Source: Erythrobacter sp. (GTDB lineage Bacteria; Pseudomonadota; Alphaproteobacteria; Sphingomonadales; Sphingomonadaceae). Taken from it: a stretch of DNA of 64,000 bases. Within the stretch, counting starts at the first letter, position 1. Every line of letters starts with the position of its first letter. The DNA is taken from the NCBI RefSeq assembly GCF_024305245.1, contig NZ_JAMWYX010000003.1, positions 62,001 to 126,000 on the forward strand. Reading direction: 5' to 3'. Of this stretch, positions 10,355-19,929 are shown piece after piece. The notes under the pieces are model-generated. The model made no database searches, was not told the DNA's origin, and worked only from the letters and a program-made list of their open reading frames with translations. Position numbers and translations under genes: made by a program.

Positions 10355-11178
10355 CCGGCATCAACCCAGTAATTGTGCGCGGTGCAGTATCGCGCATCGT
10401 CAGAGGCGAGGAACAGCGCCATCGCGGCGATATCGACCGGCTGAATACGCCCGTCAAGGCATTGCGCAGCAACGATTTCAGCCTCTCCTGCAGGCGAATA
10501 CCACTGCATCTGACGGGGAGTCTGGACATTGCCGGGGATGATCGTGTTGACCCGGATATTGTCGCGCCCAAGCTCGCGCGCCAAGCTTCGGGTCAGGCCC
10601 TCGATCGCAGCTTTGGCAGTCTGATAGATCACCAAGTCCTTTAAGCCCAAGTGCCAGCTGATCGAGCCCATGTTGACAATCGACCCGCCGCCCGCCGCGC
10701 GCATCGCATGCACCACCGCCTTGGCTGCAAAGAATTGATGCTTGAGGTTGACCGCCATGCGATCGTCCCAATAACTGGATGTGACGTCATCAAGCGCGTG
10801 CCGATCATCGCTGGCGGCGTTGTTGATAAGCACGTCGCAGCCGCCCAGCCTATCGATCAGCTGGCCGATCTTGTCGCTGTAATCGATGCAGTCGGTAACA
10901 TCGCAGGCGATGAATTGCGGCGGGATTTCCGCATCTGCCAGTCGGCCCATCAGCTCTGCGCTGGGGGCTTCCTGAATGTCGACGAACGCCACCGCAGATC
11001 CCTGCCGGACAAAGGCTTCGACCATTGCCTCGCCAATGCCCGATCCGCCACCGCTGACGATCACCTTCCGGCCGGTGAGGCTCGGATAGATCGCGTTATG
11101 CACGCTCGCAGTGCTTGAATGCGCCTCCAAAGCTATTCCCCATCCCTTATTGCCGGCGTGTCTGATGTGCCGGTTCAA
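10345..11178 (-). CDS. xylB: SDR-family D-xylose dehydrogenase; start codon uncertain
   Basis: AIYPSLTGRKVIVSGGGSGIG, NNAASDDRHALDDVTSSYWDDR, GSISWHLGLKDLVIYQTAKAAIEGLTRSLARELG resemble Caulobacter XylB as I recall it. The first ~25 residues may not be translated. Confidence 0.87.
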   Translation of the reverse strand: MNRHIRHAGNKGWGIALEAHSSTASVHNAIYPSLTGRKVIVSGGGSGIGEAMVEAFVRQGSAVAFVDIQEAPSAELMGRLADAEIPPQFIACDVTDCIDYSDKIGQLIDRLGGCDVLINNAASDDRHALDDVTSSYWDDRMAVNLKHQFFAAKAVVHAMRAAGGGSIVNMGSISWHLGLKDLVIYQTAKAAIEGLTRSLARELGRDNIRVNTIIPGNVQTPRQMQWYSPAGEAEIVAAQCLDGRIQPVDIAAMALFLASDDARYCTAHNYWVDAGWR

Positions 11179-11203
11179 TCGTACGTCTATTCGTATCGAT
11201 TCG

Positions 11204-12337
11204 TTACATTTTGTCGATCAGGCCCCGTTCGGCCAGATTGCGCGCGAAGGCGGCGATGCCGACTTCCCATACCGGCGCATCGCGGGAGGTCATGACCGTG
11301 TTCGTTAGCGCGCCCAGCCGCTTGGATCGAATGGTTACGACATCGCCGACCTTGTGGGTGAACCCCGCGCCCGGCTGATCGCGATCCTGCGTCGGTGCAA
11401 ACAATGTGCCGCAGAACAGCACGAACCCATCGGGATAGTGATGTTCCGACATGCATTGCGCTACCAGGTCGAGCGGATCCCGGCTGATCTCGGCCATGAC
11501 GTTGCGCCCCTCGAGCCTATAGCCTTCGGGCCCGTCGATGGTGAGTTCGACATCCGCATTTCGCACGTCATCAATAGTGAAGTTATTATCGAACAATCGG
11601 ATGAACGGGCCAATAGCGCAGCTGGCAGTATTGTCCTTGGCCTTTGAAAGCAGCAGCGCGGAGCGCCCTTCGAAATCGCGCAGGTTGACATCATTGCCGA
11701 GCGTTGCGCCGAGCACTTCGCCCTTCGCGTCGCACACCAGCACCACTTCGGGTTCCGGATTGTTCCAGATCGAATCCGAGCGCACCCCGACAGGCGCGCC
11801 AGTTCCCACTGCGGACAGCACGGGCGCCTTGGAAAAGATTTCCGCATCGGGGCCGATCGCGACTTCGAGGTATTGCGACCACATGCCTTCCTCGATCAGC
11901 ACAGCCTTGAGTTCAGCGGCGGCTTTGCTGCCGGGAACAACAGTCCGGATCCCCGAACCGATCTTGTCTTCCAGCTGAGCGCGGATCGCAGTGGCCCGGA
12001 CTGCATCGCCGCGCGCGCGCTCTTCAATCACCCGCTCGATCGCCGACACCGCGAAGGTCACACCGCTCGCCTTGATGCAGTGCAGGTCGATGGGGGTGAG
12101 CAGGTGCCAGCCTTCGGGCAGGCCATGCTCGACCGGGCCGATAGCTGTGCCGCCGGTCAGTGTGCGGCGGGCCAACGCGCCTGATACCGTCGAGGCGACG
12201 CTTGAAAGGTCGCGAAGCATGCCGTCTGCGATGGTAATTACACAGGGTCCGTCCGGCGATTGCGCGCGGCCGATGAAATGGCCGTGCGGGAAATCCGCCG
12301 GCAGGCTGTCCAATATATGTACGGCCATTACTGGCAC
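11204..12337 (-). CDS. xylX: Fumarylacetoacetate hydrolase-family protein, probable 2-keto-3-deoxy-xylonate dehydratase
   Basis: EEGMWSQYLEVAIGPDAEIFSKAPVLSAVGTGAPVGVRSDSIWNNPEPEVVLVCDAKGEVLGATLGNDVNLRDFEGRSALLLSKAKDN, typical of the XylX/FAH family. Confidence 0.85.
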   Translation of the reverse strand: MPVMAVHILDSLPADFPHGHFIGRAQSPDGPCVITIADGMLRDLSSVASTVSGALARRTLTGGTAIGPVEHGLPEGWHLLTPIDLHCIKASGVTFAVSAIERVIEERARGDAVRATAIRAQLEDKIGSGIRTVVPGSKAAAELKAVLIEEGMWSQYLEVAIGPDAEIFSKAPVLSAVGTGAPVGVRSDSIWNNPEPEVVLVCDAKGEVLGATLGNDVNLRDFEGRSALLLSKAKDNTASCAIGPFIRLFDNNFTIDDVRNADVELTIDGPEGYRLEGRNVMAEISRDPLDLVAQCMSEHHYPDGFVLFCGTLFAPTQDRDQPGAGFTHKVGDVVTIRSKRLGALTNTVMTSRDAPVWEVGIAAFARNLAERGLIDKM

Positions 12338-12350
12338 TTGCCCTCCACAT

Positions 12351-12364
12351 TGATAGCGCTACCA
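12351..12364. promoter_or_regulatory. Putative LacI operator TGATAGCGCTACCA (one mismatch to TGGTAGCGCTACCA)
   Basis: Located between divergent xylX and GH43 genes. Confidence 0.7.
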
Positions 12365-12421
12365 TAGGGGCAGAATCATGGGTCGACAAGCCCTAAGGAT
12401 CGGCATTCGGGAGATAACGGG

Positions 12422-14065
12422 ATGACTGGCAAGATGGCGATGCTGTTCAGTGCGCTGGCACTGGCGGCGCATCCTGCAACGGCGCGAGATGTGGTCGCGA
12501 CATTCGATTACCTGGCCTACGAATCGCGAGAGATCGAGATGCCAGCGCCAGAAGGTGCATTCCGCAACCCGGTCCTACCTGGCTTTCACCCGGATCCATC
12601 GATCGTACGGGTGGGCGATGATTTCTATGCTGTCACATCGACCTTCAGCTGGTTTCCCGGTCTGCCGATCCTGCACAGCACCGATCTGGTCAACTGGCGG
12701 CTGATCGGCAATGCGATCGACCGTCCGACCCAGCTCGATTTCAGCGGGCTGGGCACCAATCGCGGGCTGTTTGCGCCCGCTATCGAACATCACGACGGGC
12801 GGTTCTGGATCGTCAACACCTGCATCGAATGCGGCGGCAACTTCGTCATCACCGCCAGCGATCCGGCCGGGCCGTGGAGCGATCCGGCGTGGCTGGATTT
12901 CAGCGGGATTGATCCATCGCTGTTCTTCGATGCCGATGGCACCGCGTGGATCGTCTACAACGACGCGCCTCCGGGCGAGCCGCGTTACGAAGGGCACCGC
13001 GCCCTGTGGTTGCAGCAGTTCGATGCGCACACCGTGCAGGTCATGCCCGGCCGCACACTGCTGGTGGATGGCGGAGTCGATCCGTCCACCAACCCGATCT
13101 GGGCGGAAGGCCCGCATATCTACAAGGTGGGGGAGTGGTATTATCTGCTGACAGCAGAAGGCGGGACGGCTGACCAGCATTCGCAGACGATCTATCGTTC
13201 GCGCGCGCTGAAGGGGCCTTATACCCCCGGACCGTTCAACCCGATCCTGACCCAGCGCGATTTGCCCGCAGACCGGCCCGACCGGGTCGAAGCAACCGGC
13301 CATGCCGATATCGTCAAGCTCGACGATGACACATGGTGGGGCGTGTTTCTCGCCACGCGGCCCTTTGCCGGGCAATCGACGCTGATGGGGCGCGAGACTT
13401 TTCTGCTGCCGCTTGAATGGAAAGACGGCTGGCCGCGCTTCCTTGATCGGGGTGAAGCCGTGCCGATGGTGGCGGAAAGGCCAAATCTGCCCGCTGCAAC
13501 CGGATCGGAATGGCAGAATTGGCGCGACGAGTTCGACGGCGCGCTATCGGATGAATGGATCGGCCTGCGCACACCGGGGCAGGAAGCATTGATTGCGGTC
13601 GATGCGGGCGAGCTGCGCGTTGTCGCCGGGCCAGCAGCGGCGGGCAGCCTCGGCAAGCCCGCCTTTATCGGTCGCCGCCTGCGTCATCACAAGGCCGAGT
13701 TCACCACCCGCCTCACCTTCGCTCCGCAGCGCGGCGGCGATTTTGCCGGGCTGCTCGCCTTCATGGACGAACATCACTTCCTCGCCGCAGGCAAGGAACG
13801 CGGGCGGCTGGTTGTGCGGCTGCGCACGTCGGCGGAGCAAGGAACAAGCGGCGTGGTTGTGACCGATCAACCGCTGACCGCCGAAGGACCAGTCGAACTC
13901 AAGCTCGCGCTCGACGGCGGCAGTGCCCGCATATTCTGGCGGAGTGCGGACGCGGACGAATGGCAGCAGGTGGGCGAGACGATCAATGTCGAACCGCTCG
14001 CCTCGGTTCATGCCGGGCTGTTCACAGGGCTGGTCGTCGGCCCCTACGCCTACTCGCCGGGCTAG
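12422..14065 (+). CDS. GH43 beta-xylosidase with C-terminal concanavalin-like domain, secreted
   Basis: FRNPVLPGFHPDPSIVRVGDDFYAVTSTFSWFPGLPILHSTDLVNWRLIGNAIDRPTQLDF and IDPSLFFDADGTAWIVYND motifs; beta-sandwich-like C-terminus. Confidence 0.92.
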   Translation: MTGKMAMLFSALALAAHPATARDVVATFDYLAYESREIEMPAPEGAFRNPVLPGFHPDPSIVRVGDDFYAVTSTFSWFPGLPILHSTDLVNWRLIGNAIDRPTQLDFSGLGTNRGLFAPAIEHHDGRFWIVNTCIECGGNFVITASDPAGPWSDPAWLDFSGIDPSLFFDADGTAWIVYNDAPPGEPRYEGHRALWLQQFDAHTVQVMPGRTLLVDGGVDPSTNPIWAEGPHIYKVGEWYYLLTAEGGTADQHSQTIYRSRALKGPYTPGPFNPILTQRDLPADRPDRVEATGHADIVKLDDDTWWGVFLATRPFAGQSTLMGRETFLLPLEWKDGWPRFLDRGEAVPMVAERPNLPAATGSEWQNWRDEFDGALSDEWIGLRTPGQEALIAVDAGELRVVAGPAAAGSLGKPAFIGRRLRHHKAEFTTRLTFAPQRGGDFAGLLAFMDEHHFLAAGKERGRLVVRLRTSAEQGTSGVVVTDQPLTAEGPVELKLALDGGSARIFWRSADADEWQQVGETINVEPLASVHAGLFTGLVVGPYAYSPG

Positions 14066-15192
14066 TTGGTCTTGAAGATGTAGACCGGACCGATCTCGAC
14101 GTTTTGTTTGGCACCGGCAAAGTGCAGCGCCGCCACGGCGTCGCCCGGTCCGAAGCCGCGGGTTGCGGTGAAGGGCAGTTTGACCATCTGCCACCGGTCG
14201 CCGACTTTGAACACCTTGTCACCGAACCCTTCGAACGGAGGGAAGGCGCCCTGGATGCGAGCGTAAATCAGGCCCTTTGCATCCTCGGTTTCGGCACTGA
14301 TTGTTCGCGCCACGATCGCGACCATCATCTGGTCGCCTTCCTTGACGGCGGTAGTGATCGGGATCGCGGTGCTCAGGTCCCAGCGGTTTTCGCCCACTCG
14401 TGAAGTGGTGAAGCTGGTCGCCTTCTGAAGCCAGATTTCGGGGACGTCGAGTTCCTGCCAAGTCCCGGCCGTGCCGCCATGACCCCAACCGCGTCGGGTG
14501 GGATCGTTGATCAGTTGCCCTGCGCTGCGCAAGCCATCGGGCATTTCGATGGTGGACGGATCCTTGAGAGTGGGTTGCGGGTCTGTAGCTGCCACTTCAG
14601 TGGTAGCCACGATCGTCGCGGAGCCCTTGACGACGATCGCCTGGCCAATCTCGACCTGCTGCCTGGCACCGGCCAGTTGCAGCGCCACGATGGCATCGGC
14701 GCGGCGTATGCGTTTGTCGGCGAGTGTGCTGACTTCGTACCAGTCCCACTCCGAACCGATCAGGACATTGGTGTCGCCGAACCCGCCATAGGGTGCAGCG
14801 TTTTCCTGAATGCGGACGCCGATGACGCCCTTGCCGTCGCTGCGTTCGCTGCTAACGCTCCGGGCGTAGAAGCCTACCGTCACCCGGTCGCCGCTGTCGA
14901 TTTGCGCAATCAGTGGCACGTTGGCGGCCACGTCATAAATATTGGCGCCCTTGGCTTTGATATCGAACACGCGCGCCGCGCCGCCGCCGGGAATTTCCTC
15001 TGCCGCGCGTCCGCTGGTTTCGTAGTTGGTGCCATAGCTTTCCCAGTCGATCCGAGTCGGATCATTGATCAGGTCGCCGGGCACCTGTTCGTCGAATGCG
15101 GCCAGTTCGGGCGGCAATTGTGCCGTCACCGGGGTTGCGATGCACAGCAGAGCAGCGCCCGTAGCAAGCGCGATGCGATAGTGGTTCATCAT
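14062..15192 (-). CDS. Secreted protein made of two tandem homologous domains (carbohydrate-binding-module-like), no catalytic domain recognised
   Basis: Signal peptide MMNHYRIALATGAALLCIATPVTAQ. Two repeats start LINDPTRIDWESYG and LINDPTRRGWGHGG and end AIVALQLAGARQQVEIGQAIVVKG and AVAALHFAGAKQNVEIGPVYIFKTN. Start placed at 15192. Confidence 0.75.
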   Translation of the reverse strand: MMNHYRIALATGAALLCIATPVTAQLPPELAAFDEQVPGDLINDPTRIDWESYGTNYETSGRAAEEIPGGGAARVFDIKAKGANIYDVAANVPLIAQIDSGDRVTVGFYARSVSSERSDGKGVIGVRIQENAAPYGGFGDTNVLIGSEWDWYEVSTLADKRIRRADAIVALQLAGARQQVEIGQAIVVKGSATIVATTEVAATDPQPTLKDPSTIEMPDGLRSAGQLINDPTRRGWGHGGTAGTWQELDVPEIWLQKATSFTTSRVGENRWDLSTAIPITTAVKEGDQMMVAIVARTISAETEDAKGLIYARIQGAFPPFEGFGDKVFKVGDRWQMVKLPFTATRGFGPGDAVAALHFAGAKQNVEIGPVYIFKTN

Positions 15193-15217
15193 GGTCACCT
15201 TTCGCTCGTCTCGTTCT

Positions 15218-16243
15218 TCAGTTCGATTCCTTGAGCCCCAATGCGCCGAGCATCCCCGGCATCCATTCGCGTTTCTCGCTGTCGTAGAACGGGAAGGTGT
15301 TCGTGTAGGCCCATACGCACACGCCAATGCCGGTGGGCGCAAAGGCATCGGTGATTGTGCGGTGATACTTCACTCTATCGTTGAGCGAGATGTGTCGATC
15401 GAAAGCGCCGACCTCGCCCATGAACGGGGTCTTGCCCGTGCGGTTTATATAGGATTGCACCGCCAGCACATCATTGGCGAGTTGGGCCGCATCGGCATGG
15501 GTGGGGAAACTGCGACCCACTGGCGGAATATCGGGCGCGGTCCACTCCGCTCCCTGATGGGTATAGGCAAACGGGTCGTAATAGTGAAAGGTGGGGTGCA
15601 CATTGGGGTCATCAGGCAGCGGCAGCGTCTCAAGCGACTTGATGCCGCTCCAGTTTTCACCGCCTATGATGACCGCGCGGGTCGGATGCACCGCGCGCAC
15701 TTCCTTCATCGCCGGCGCCAGCGTCGCAAGCAGGTTGGTGTGGTTGAAGTTCTTGTGCGGTTCGTTTTCCAGTTCGAACCATAGCGTGTCTTCGGGGTAG
15801 CCGGCAAAGCGCGCTGCGATCTGTTTCCATACCCCGCCATGCCATGCGGCAACAGCCAGCGGATCATCATGGATCGGATCGAAATGGTGGCTGTTGAGGA
15901 TGACGTTGAGGTCTTCCGCCAGCGCCCAGTCGACGATCTGTTGCACCCGGTCCATCCACTTGGGATCGACCGTATAGGGCGGCTTGTCGCTGGACTTGTT
16001 GTGCCAGCGCACGGGGATGCGGACCGTATCGAAGCCCGCTGCCTTGATGCGTTCGAAATCCGCCTTGCGCGCCGGAGCGCCGCCCCATGCGCCTTCGGTC
16101 TGCGGTTCCAGCGTATTGCCCATGTTGATGCAGGTGCCGACCGGCAGCGCTTTGGCGGTTGGGGCCGGAGCCTGCGCCTGTAAGGGTGCGAGGCCTGACG
16201 CTGCTACCGCCAGCGCCGATGCCAAAGCCATGGCTTTCATCAT
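15218..16243 (-). CDS. GH5 endoglucanase/xylanase-like glycoside hydrolase, secreted
   Basis: GTCINMGNTLEPQTEGAWG, GFDTVRIPVRWHNK, LWFELENEPHKNFNHTNLL, FMGEVGAFDRH motifs. Start placed at 16243, downstream of the operator. Confidence 0.9.
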   Translation of the reverse strand: MMKAMALASALAVAASGLAPLQAQAPAPTAKALPVGTCINMGNTLEPQTEGAWGGAPARKADFERIKAAGFDTVRIPVRWHNKSSDKPPYTVDPKWMDRVQQIVDWALAEDLNVILNSHHFDPIHDDPLAVAAWHGGVWKQIAARFAGYPEDTLWFELENEPHKNFNHTNLLATLAPAMKEVRAVHPTRAVIIGGENWSGIKSLETLPLPDDPNVHPTFHYYDPFAYTHQGAEWTAPDIPPVGRSFPTHADAAQLANDVLAVQSYINRTGKTPFMGEVGAFDRHISLNDRVKYHRTITDAFAPTGIGVCVWAYTNTFPFYDSEKREWMPGMLGALGLKESN

Positions 16244-16279
16244 TCTCTCCCCATGTGTGCGGCCTTGCTGGCCTGCTTG

Positions 16280-16293
16280 TGGTAACGCTACCA
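16280..16293. promoter_or_regulatory. Putative LacI operator TGGTAACGCTACCA (one mismatch)
   Basis: 37 bp upstream of the GH5 start codon. Confidence 0.72.
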
Positions 16294-16333
16294 AATATTT
16301 GCCGCTTGGCAATTCCCAATCGGCCCAAACGGA

Positions 16334-17338
16334 TCAGGGGCTGCCCAGCACCTGCAGGATGAAGCGGCGGATCTGTTCGTCGCGCTGCGGCGATGCTGGC
16401 CCGTTCACCCCCTGTGCGTGCGGCGGCAGGTGCGCGGCGGCATCGCCCGCCTGCTCATCGAACACGAAATGATCGAACCATGTGCGCCACGCCGCGCGCT
16501 GCGCTGCTGGTTGTTCGCGGATCGCCAGCATAGCGTGCACCAGCGCCAGAAACCCGCCGCCGCGCGAGGCATCATTGTGCCAGTAATTCACCAGCACATT
16601 GATGGGCGCGCTGGCTGCGACATGGTGCCACCACAGAGTTGGAATGTAGATCGCATCGCCCGGTTCAAGCTCGGCAAACTGCGCCAGTCCTTCTGCCTTC
16701 GCATAGCGCGGATAGCGTGCATGATCGGGCGCAAGCGGATCGACCATGCTCACCGGCTGCCCGGCAAGCGTGATGTTGAGCGGGCCAACATAGAGCTCGG
16801 GCGTCGCTGCGGGCGGAAACAGCGTGAACCGGCGGCGTCCGGCGGCGACGACCGCGATATTGTCAGACAGATCGAAATGGGTGGCGACCTGCGTCGCGTT
16901 GCCCAGCCATATGCGCGCGGTCGCTTCCATCGCGGCAACCAGCGGCAGCGGGTTCGCTGCGCCAAGAGCGGGCAGGTGGCGGGCGATCTCGGCGGCTCCG
17001 GCATAGATGCCGATGGGGTGCGGTGTGTCTGCGATATCGCGGAGATGCCGCGCCAGCGCGGCCAGCGTCATCTGTTCCCGCCGAAAATTGAACCCGCGCA
17101 TATCGGGCGTGTAAAAAAATCGCCCCGCTTCCGATGGCGGGGCAACCATCACATCGGCTGGCAGCCCGGTATCGGCCTGCAAGACCAGATCCAGCGCGGC
17201 GTTCGCATCGGTCTCGCCCGCCGCCACCAGCGGCCAATCCGCAGCCAATCCGCGCATCACGACCGGACGAAACGCGGCCCTGACATCGCGCTCGAAACTC
17301 GCGGCATCGGGGATCGCAATTTCGTCGACGGGCGTCAT
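16334..17338 (-). CDS. Cupin-like (JmjC-type, cupin_8) domain protein
   Basis: RPVVMRGLAADWPLV, ATHFDLSDNIAVVAAGRRRFTLFPP, LEPGDAIYIPTLWWHHVAA. Confidence 0.83.
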   Translation of the reverse strand: MTPVDEIAIPDAASFERDVRAAFRPVVMRGLAADWPLVAAGETDANAALDLVLQADTGLPADVMVAPPSEAGRFFYTPDMRGFNFRREQMTLAALARHLRDIADTPHPIGIYAGAAEIARHLPALGAANPLPLVAAMEATARIWLGNATQVATHFDLSDNIAVVAAGRRRFTLFPPAATPELYVGPLNITLAGQPVSMVDPLAPDHARYPRYAKAEGLAQFAELEPGDAIYIPTLWWHHVAASAPINVLVNYWHNDASRGGGFLALVHAMLAIREQPAAQRAAWRTWFDHFVFDEQAGDAAAHLPPHAQGVNGPASPQRDEQIRRFILQVLGSP

Positions 17339-17347
17339 GGCGTCAGA

Positions 17348-19882
17348 TCAGGTGCATGGCACAACGCGCTCGGCATCGCTGCCGAGCCGCACTTCGGCAA
17401 TGGCGTAATCCGCCGCGCCTTCGGTTTCGAGCACGAAGGGCCGGTTGAGATTGGTCACGTCGGCTCCCTTGTTGCGCAGGCATTTGAGCGGAATGCCATA
17501 GCGGACATAGTCGCTTCCGGCGGCGAGATCGAGCGCGGCATAGCCGCTGCCATTGGGCCCGATCGCGCCGATCCGCGCGCGCTGCGGTGCGGCCCAGCTG
17601 CGCAGTGTGACCAGCAGCATCACATCGGCATTGGTTTCGCGGTCGATATCGACACCTTCGAAATTGCCGAGCTGCACGCTTGCCGTGCCGCCTGCGATGG
17701 TGAAGCGGCGTGCGCCTTCCTGCACCTTGAAGTTTTCCGCCGTCACCCGCACGCGTCCGCCCAGCGCGTCTGCCGGAACAGTGGTGATGCGCGTTCCGGC
17801 ATCGCTGCCCGTGCCTTCGATCATCAGCGACCAGCGCGCGGCGGGGGCGCCAGCGTTGAACCACAGGCGACTGTCGCCCGCGAGGTTGCCGGTGTCGAGT
17901 TCGGGCAGCGCAGTCCAGCCGGTGGCGGGCGCGGTGTAATCCAGCCCGTAACCGAACGGAAACAGCGTCCCTTCGCTCAGCAGCGTGGTGCGCGGCCAGG
18001 CGGCCGGCAGCTTTCCGGCAAAATCGAACCGCGGCTTGCCGGCAGCATCGCCCACCAGCACGTCTGCAACGCCGCCGCCTTCGCTGCCCGGCAGCCATGC
18101 GACCACAAAGGCATCGGCGGCATTGAGCGCGGGGTTCACATACAGCGGCCGCCCGGTGATCATCACCGCGACCACTGGGATTCCCTGCGCATGCAGCTTG
18201 CGCATGGTTTCGTAAGGCGCGGTCAATTCGGGATCGAGCACCAGCGCTTCGCGGTCACCCTGAAACTCGGCATAGGGCGTCTCGCCGAACACCACCACGG
18301 CGGCATCGGGACGGTCGGTGAAGCTGCCATCGGGCGAGATCACGGCGCTGCCTCCGCCCGCTTCGACCGCCTGTTTCAACCCGGTTCCGATCGAAGTTGC
18401 GCCGGGGAAGTGGCTGTTGTCGATCCCGGTGCCCTGCCAGCTCAGCGTCCATCCGCCCGATTGCCGTGCAATATCGTCCGCGCCGTCACCCGCGATCAGC
18501 AGGCGCTGGCCCGGTGCCAGCGGCAGAACGCCTTCGTTCTTGAGTAGCACCAGCGATTTGCGCACTGCCTCACGCGCAACAGTGCGGTGTTCAGGCGCGC
18601 CGAGCAGGTCATACCGGCCGGAGTATGGGCGCTCTGACGGTTTGGGTGCAGTGAACAGGCCGAGCCGCGCCTTGACCCGAAGAATCCGCGCCACGGCCTC
18701 ATCGATCCGCGCCATCGGGATCGTACCCGCCTGCGCACGCGCCAGCAGATCGGCGTAGATCGGCTTCCACGTATCGGGCGCCATATACATGTCGACGCCG
18801 GCCATCAGTGCCTGTGGGCAGACTTCATTGGTGCAGCCCGCGACCTGGCCGTGAGCGTTCCAGTCCGACACCACAAATCCGCCGAAATCCATGCGATCTT
18901 TAAGCACGCCGGTGACGAGCGAGTGATTGCCAGTCATCTTGACGCCCTGCCAGCTGGAGAAGCTGACCATCACGGTTGAGACGCCCTCGGCAATCGCCGG
19001 TCCGTAGGGGAGTCCGTGAATATCGCGCAGGTCTTCTTCCGAGATCGAACTGTCGCCTTGATCGACCCCGTTGTCGGTACCGCCGTCGGCGAGAAAGTGC
19101 TTTGTCGAAGCCAGCACCCACGGGCCAGCCAGCAGATTATCGTTGCTTGGTGAGCCTTGCAAACCGCGTACCATCGCGCCGACATAGGATGCGACGAGTT
19201 CGGGGTCGGACGAATAGCCTTCGTAGGCGCGACCCCAGCGGAAGTCCTGCGGCACGGCCACAGTCGGCGCGAAGGTCCACTCCTGACCTGTAACCCGGAT
19301 TTCCTTGGCAGTGATGGCACCAATCCGCTCGATCAGCTCTGCATCGCGCATCGCGCCGAGGCCGATATTGTGAGGAAAGATCGTGGCGCCGATGATGTTC
19401 GAATGTCCGTGCACGGCGTCGATCCCCCAGATCATCGGTATGCCGACACCGCCATCCGATCGATCCACTGAGGCAAGGTAGAACTCGTCAGCCGTCTCCA
19501 ACCATTCAGGGGCAGGGGCCAGATCGTTCCCCTCCGGCCCACTATTTCCACCAACAAGGATCGAGCCGAGTTTGTATTTTCTGAGATCATCCGGAGTGAC
19601 GCAGCATAGATCGGCTTGTACCAACTGCCCGATCTTTTCCTCGATCGTCATGCGTCCAATCAGGTCCGCAATCATCTGCTCGTGATCCAAACTGATCGGC
19701 ACAGGATAGTCGTAGGCCGGCCAATGCTCAGGGCGGGCCACACCCCTCTCGGTCGGTGCGATTGTTTCAGCGGAAGCTGGCGTCGTTGGTTCATGGATAG
19801 CGCTAGCCGCCATTGGCGACGCGGTCGCGACTGCCAGTATCCCGGCTGCGAAATACGCAGTTTCCCGACCAAAACGAATCAT
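17348..19882 (-). CDS. GH3 beta-glucosidase/exo-1,4-beta-glucosidase with C-terminal CBM-like region, secreted
   Basis: MTIEEKIGQLVQADLCCVTPDDLRKYKLGSILVGGNSGP, IWGIDAVHGHSNIIGATIFPHNIGLGA, GFVVSDWNAHGQV. Confidence 0.93.
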   Translation of the reverse strand: MIRFGRETAYFAAGILAVATASPMAASAIHEPTTPASAETIAPTERGVARPEHWPAYDYPVPISLDHEQMIADLIGRMTIEEKIGQLVQADLCCVTPDDLRKYKLGSILVGGNSGPEGNDLAPAPEWLETADEFYLASVDRSDGGVGIPMIWGIDAVHGHSNIIGATIFPHNIGLGAMRDAELIERIGAITAKEIRVTGQEWTFAPTVAVPQDFRWGRAYEGYSSDPELVASYVGAMVRGLQGSPSNDNLLAGPWVLASTKHFLADGGTDNGVDQGDSSISEEDLRDIHGLPYGPAIAEGVSTVMVSFSSWQGVKMTGNHSLVTGVLKDRMDFGGFVVSDWNAHGQVAGCTNEVCPQALMAGVDMYMAPDTWKPIYADLLARAQAGTIPMARIDEAVARILRVKARLGLFTAPKPSERPYSGRYDLLGAPEHRTVAREAVRKSLVLLKNEGVLPLAPGQRLLIAGDGADDIARQSGGWTLSWQGTGIDNSHFPGATSIGTGLKQAVEAGGGSAVISPDGSFTDRPDAAVVVFGETPYAEFQGDREALVLDPELTAPYETMRKLHAQGIPVVAVMITGRPLYVNPALNAADAFVVAWLPGSEGGGVADVLVGDAAGKPRFDFAGKLPAAWPRTTLLSEGTLFPFGYGLDYTAPATGWTALPELDTGNLAGDSRLWFNAGAPAARWSLMIEGTGSDAGTRITTVPADALGGRVRVTAENFKVQEGARRFTIAGGTASVQLGNFEGVDIDRETNADVMLLVTLRSWAAPQRARIGAIGPNGSGYAALDLAAGSDYVRYGIPLKCLRNKGADVTNLNRPFVLETEGAADYAIAEVRLGSDAERVVPCT

Positions 19883-19929
19883 CAGTACCGTCTCCCGCGA
19901 CAGAATTCCCGTCGTCCGCCCCCGTTCTT

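Noticed and set aside
16418-18547. 709-aa + strand ORF
   Set aside because: Antisense to the cupin and GH3 genes; Arg/His/Gly/Ala-rich composition typical of spurious ORFs in high-GC DNA; no recognisable domain.
19796-19812. GGATAGCGCTAGCC as a further operator copy
   Set aside because: Lies inside the GH3 signal-peptide coding region and matches only the AGCGCT core well.
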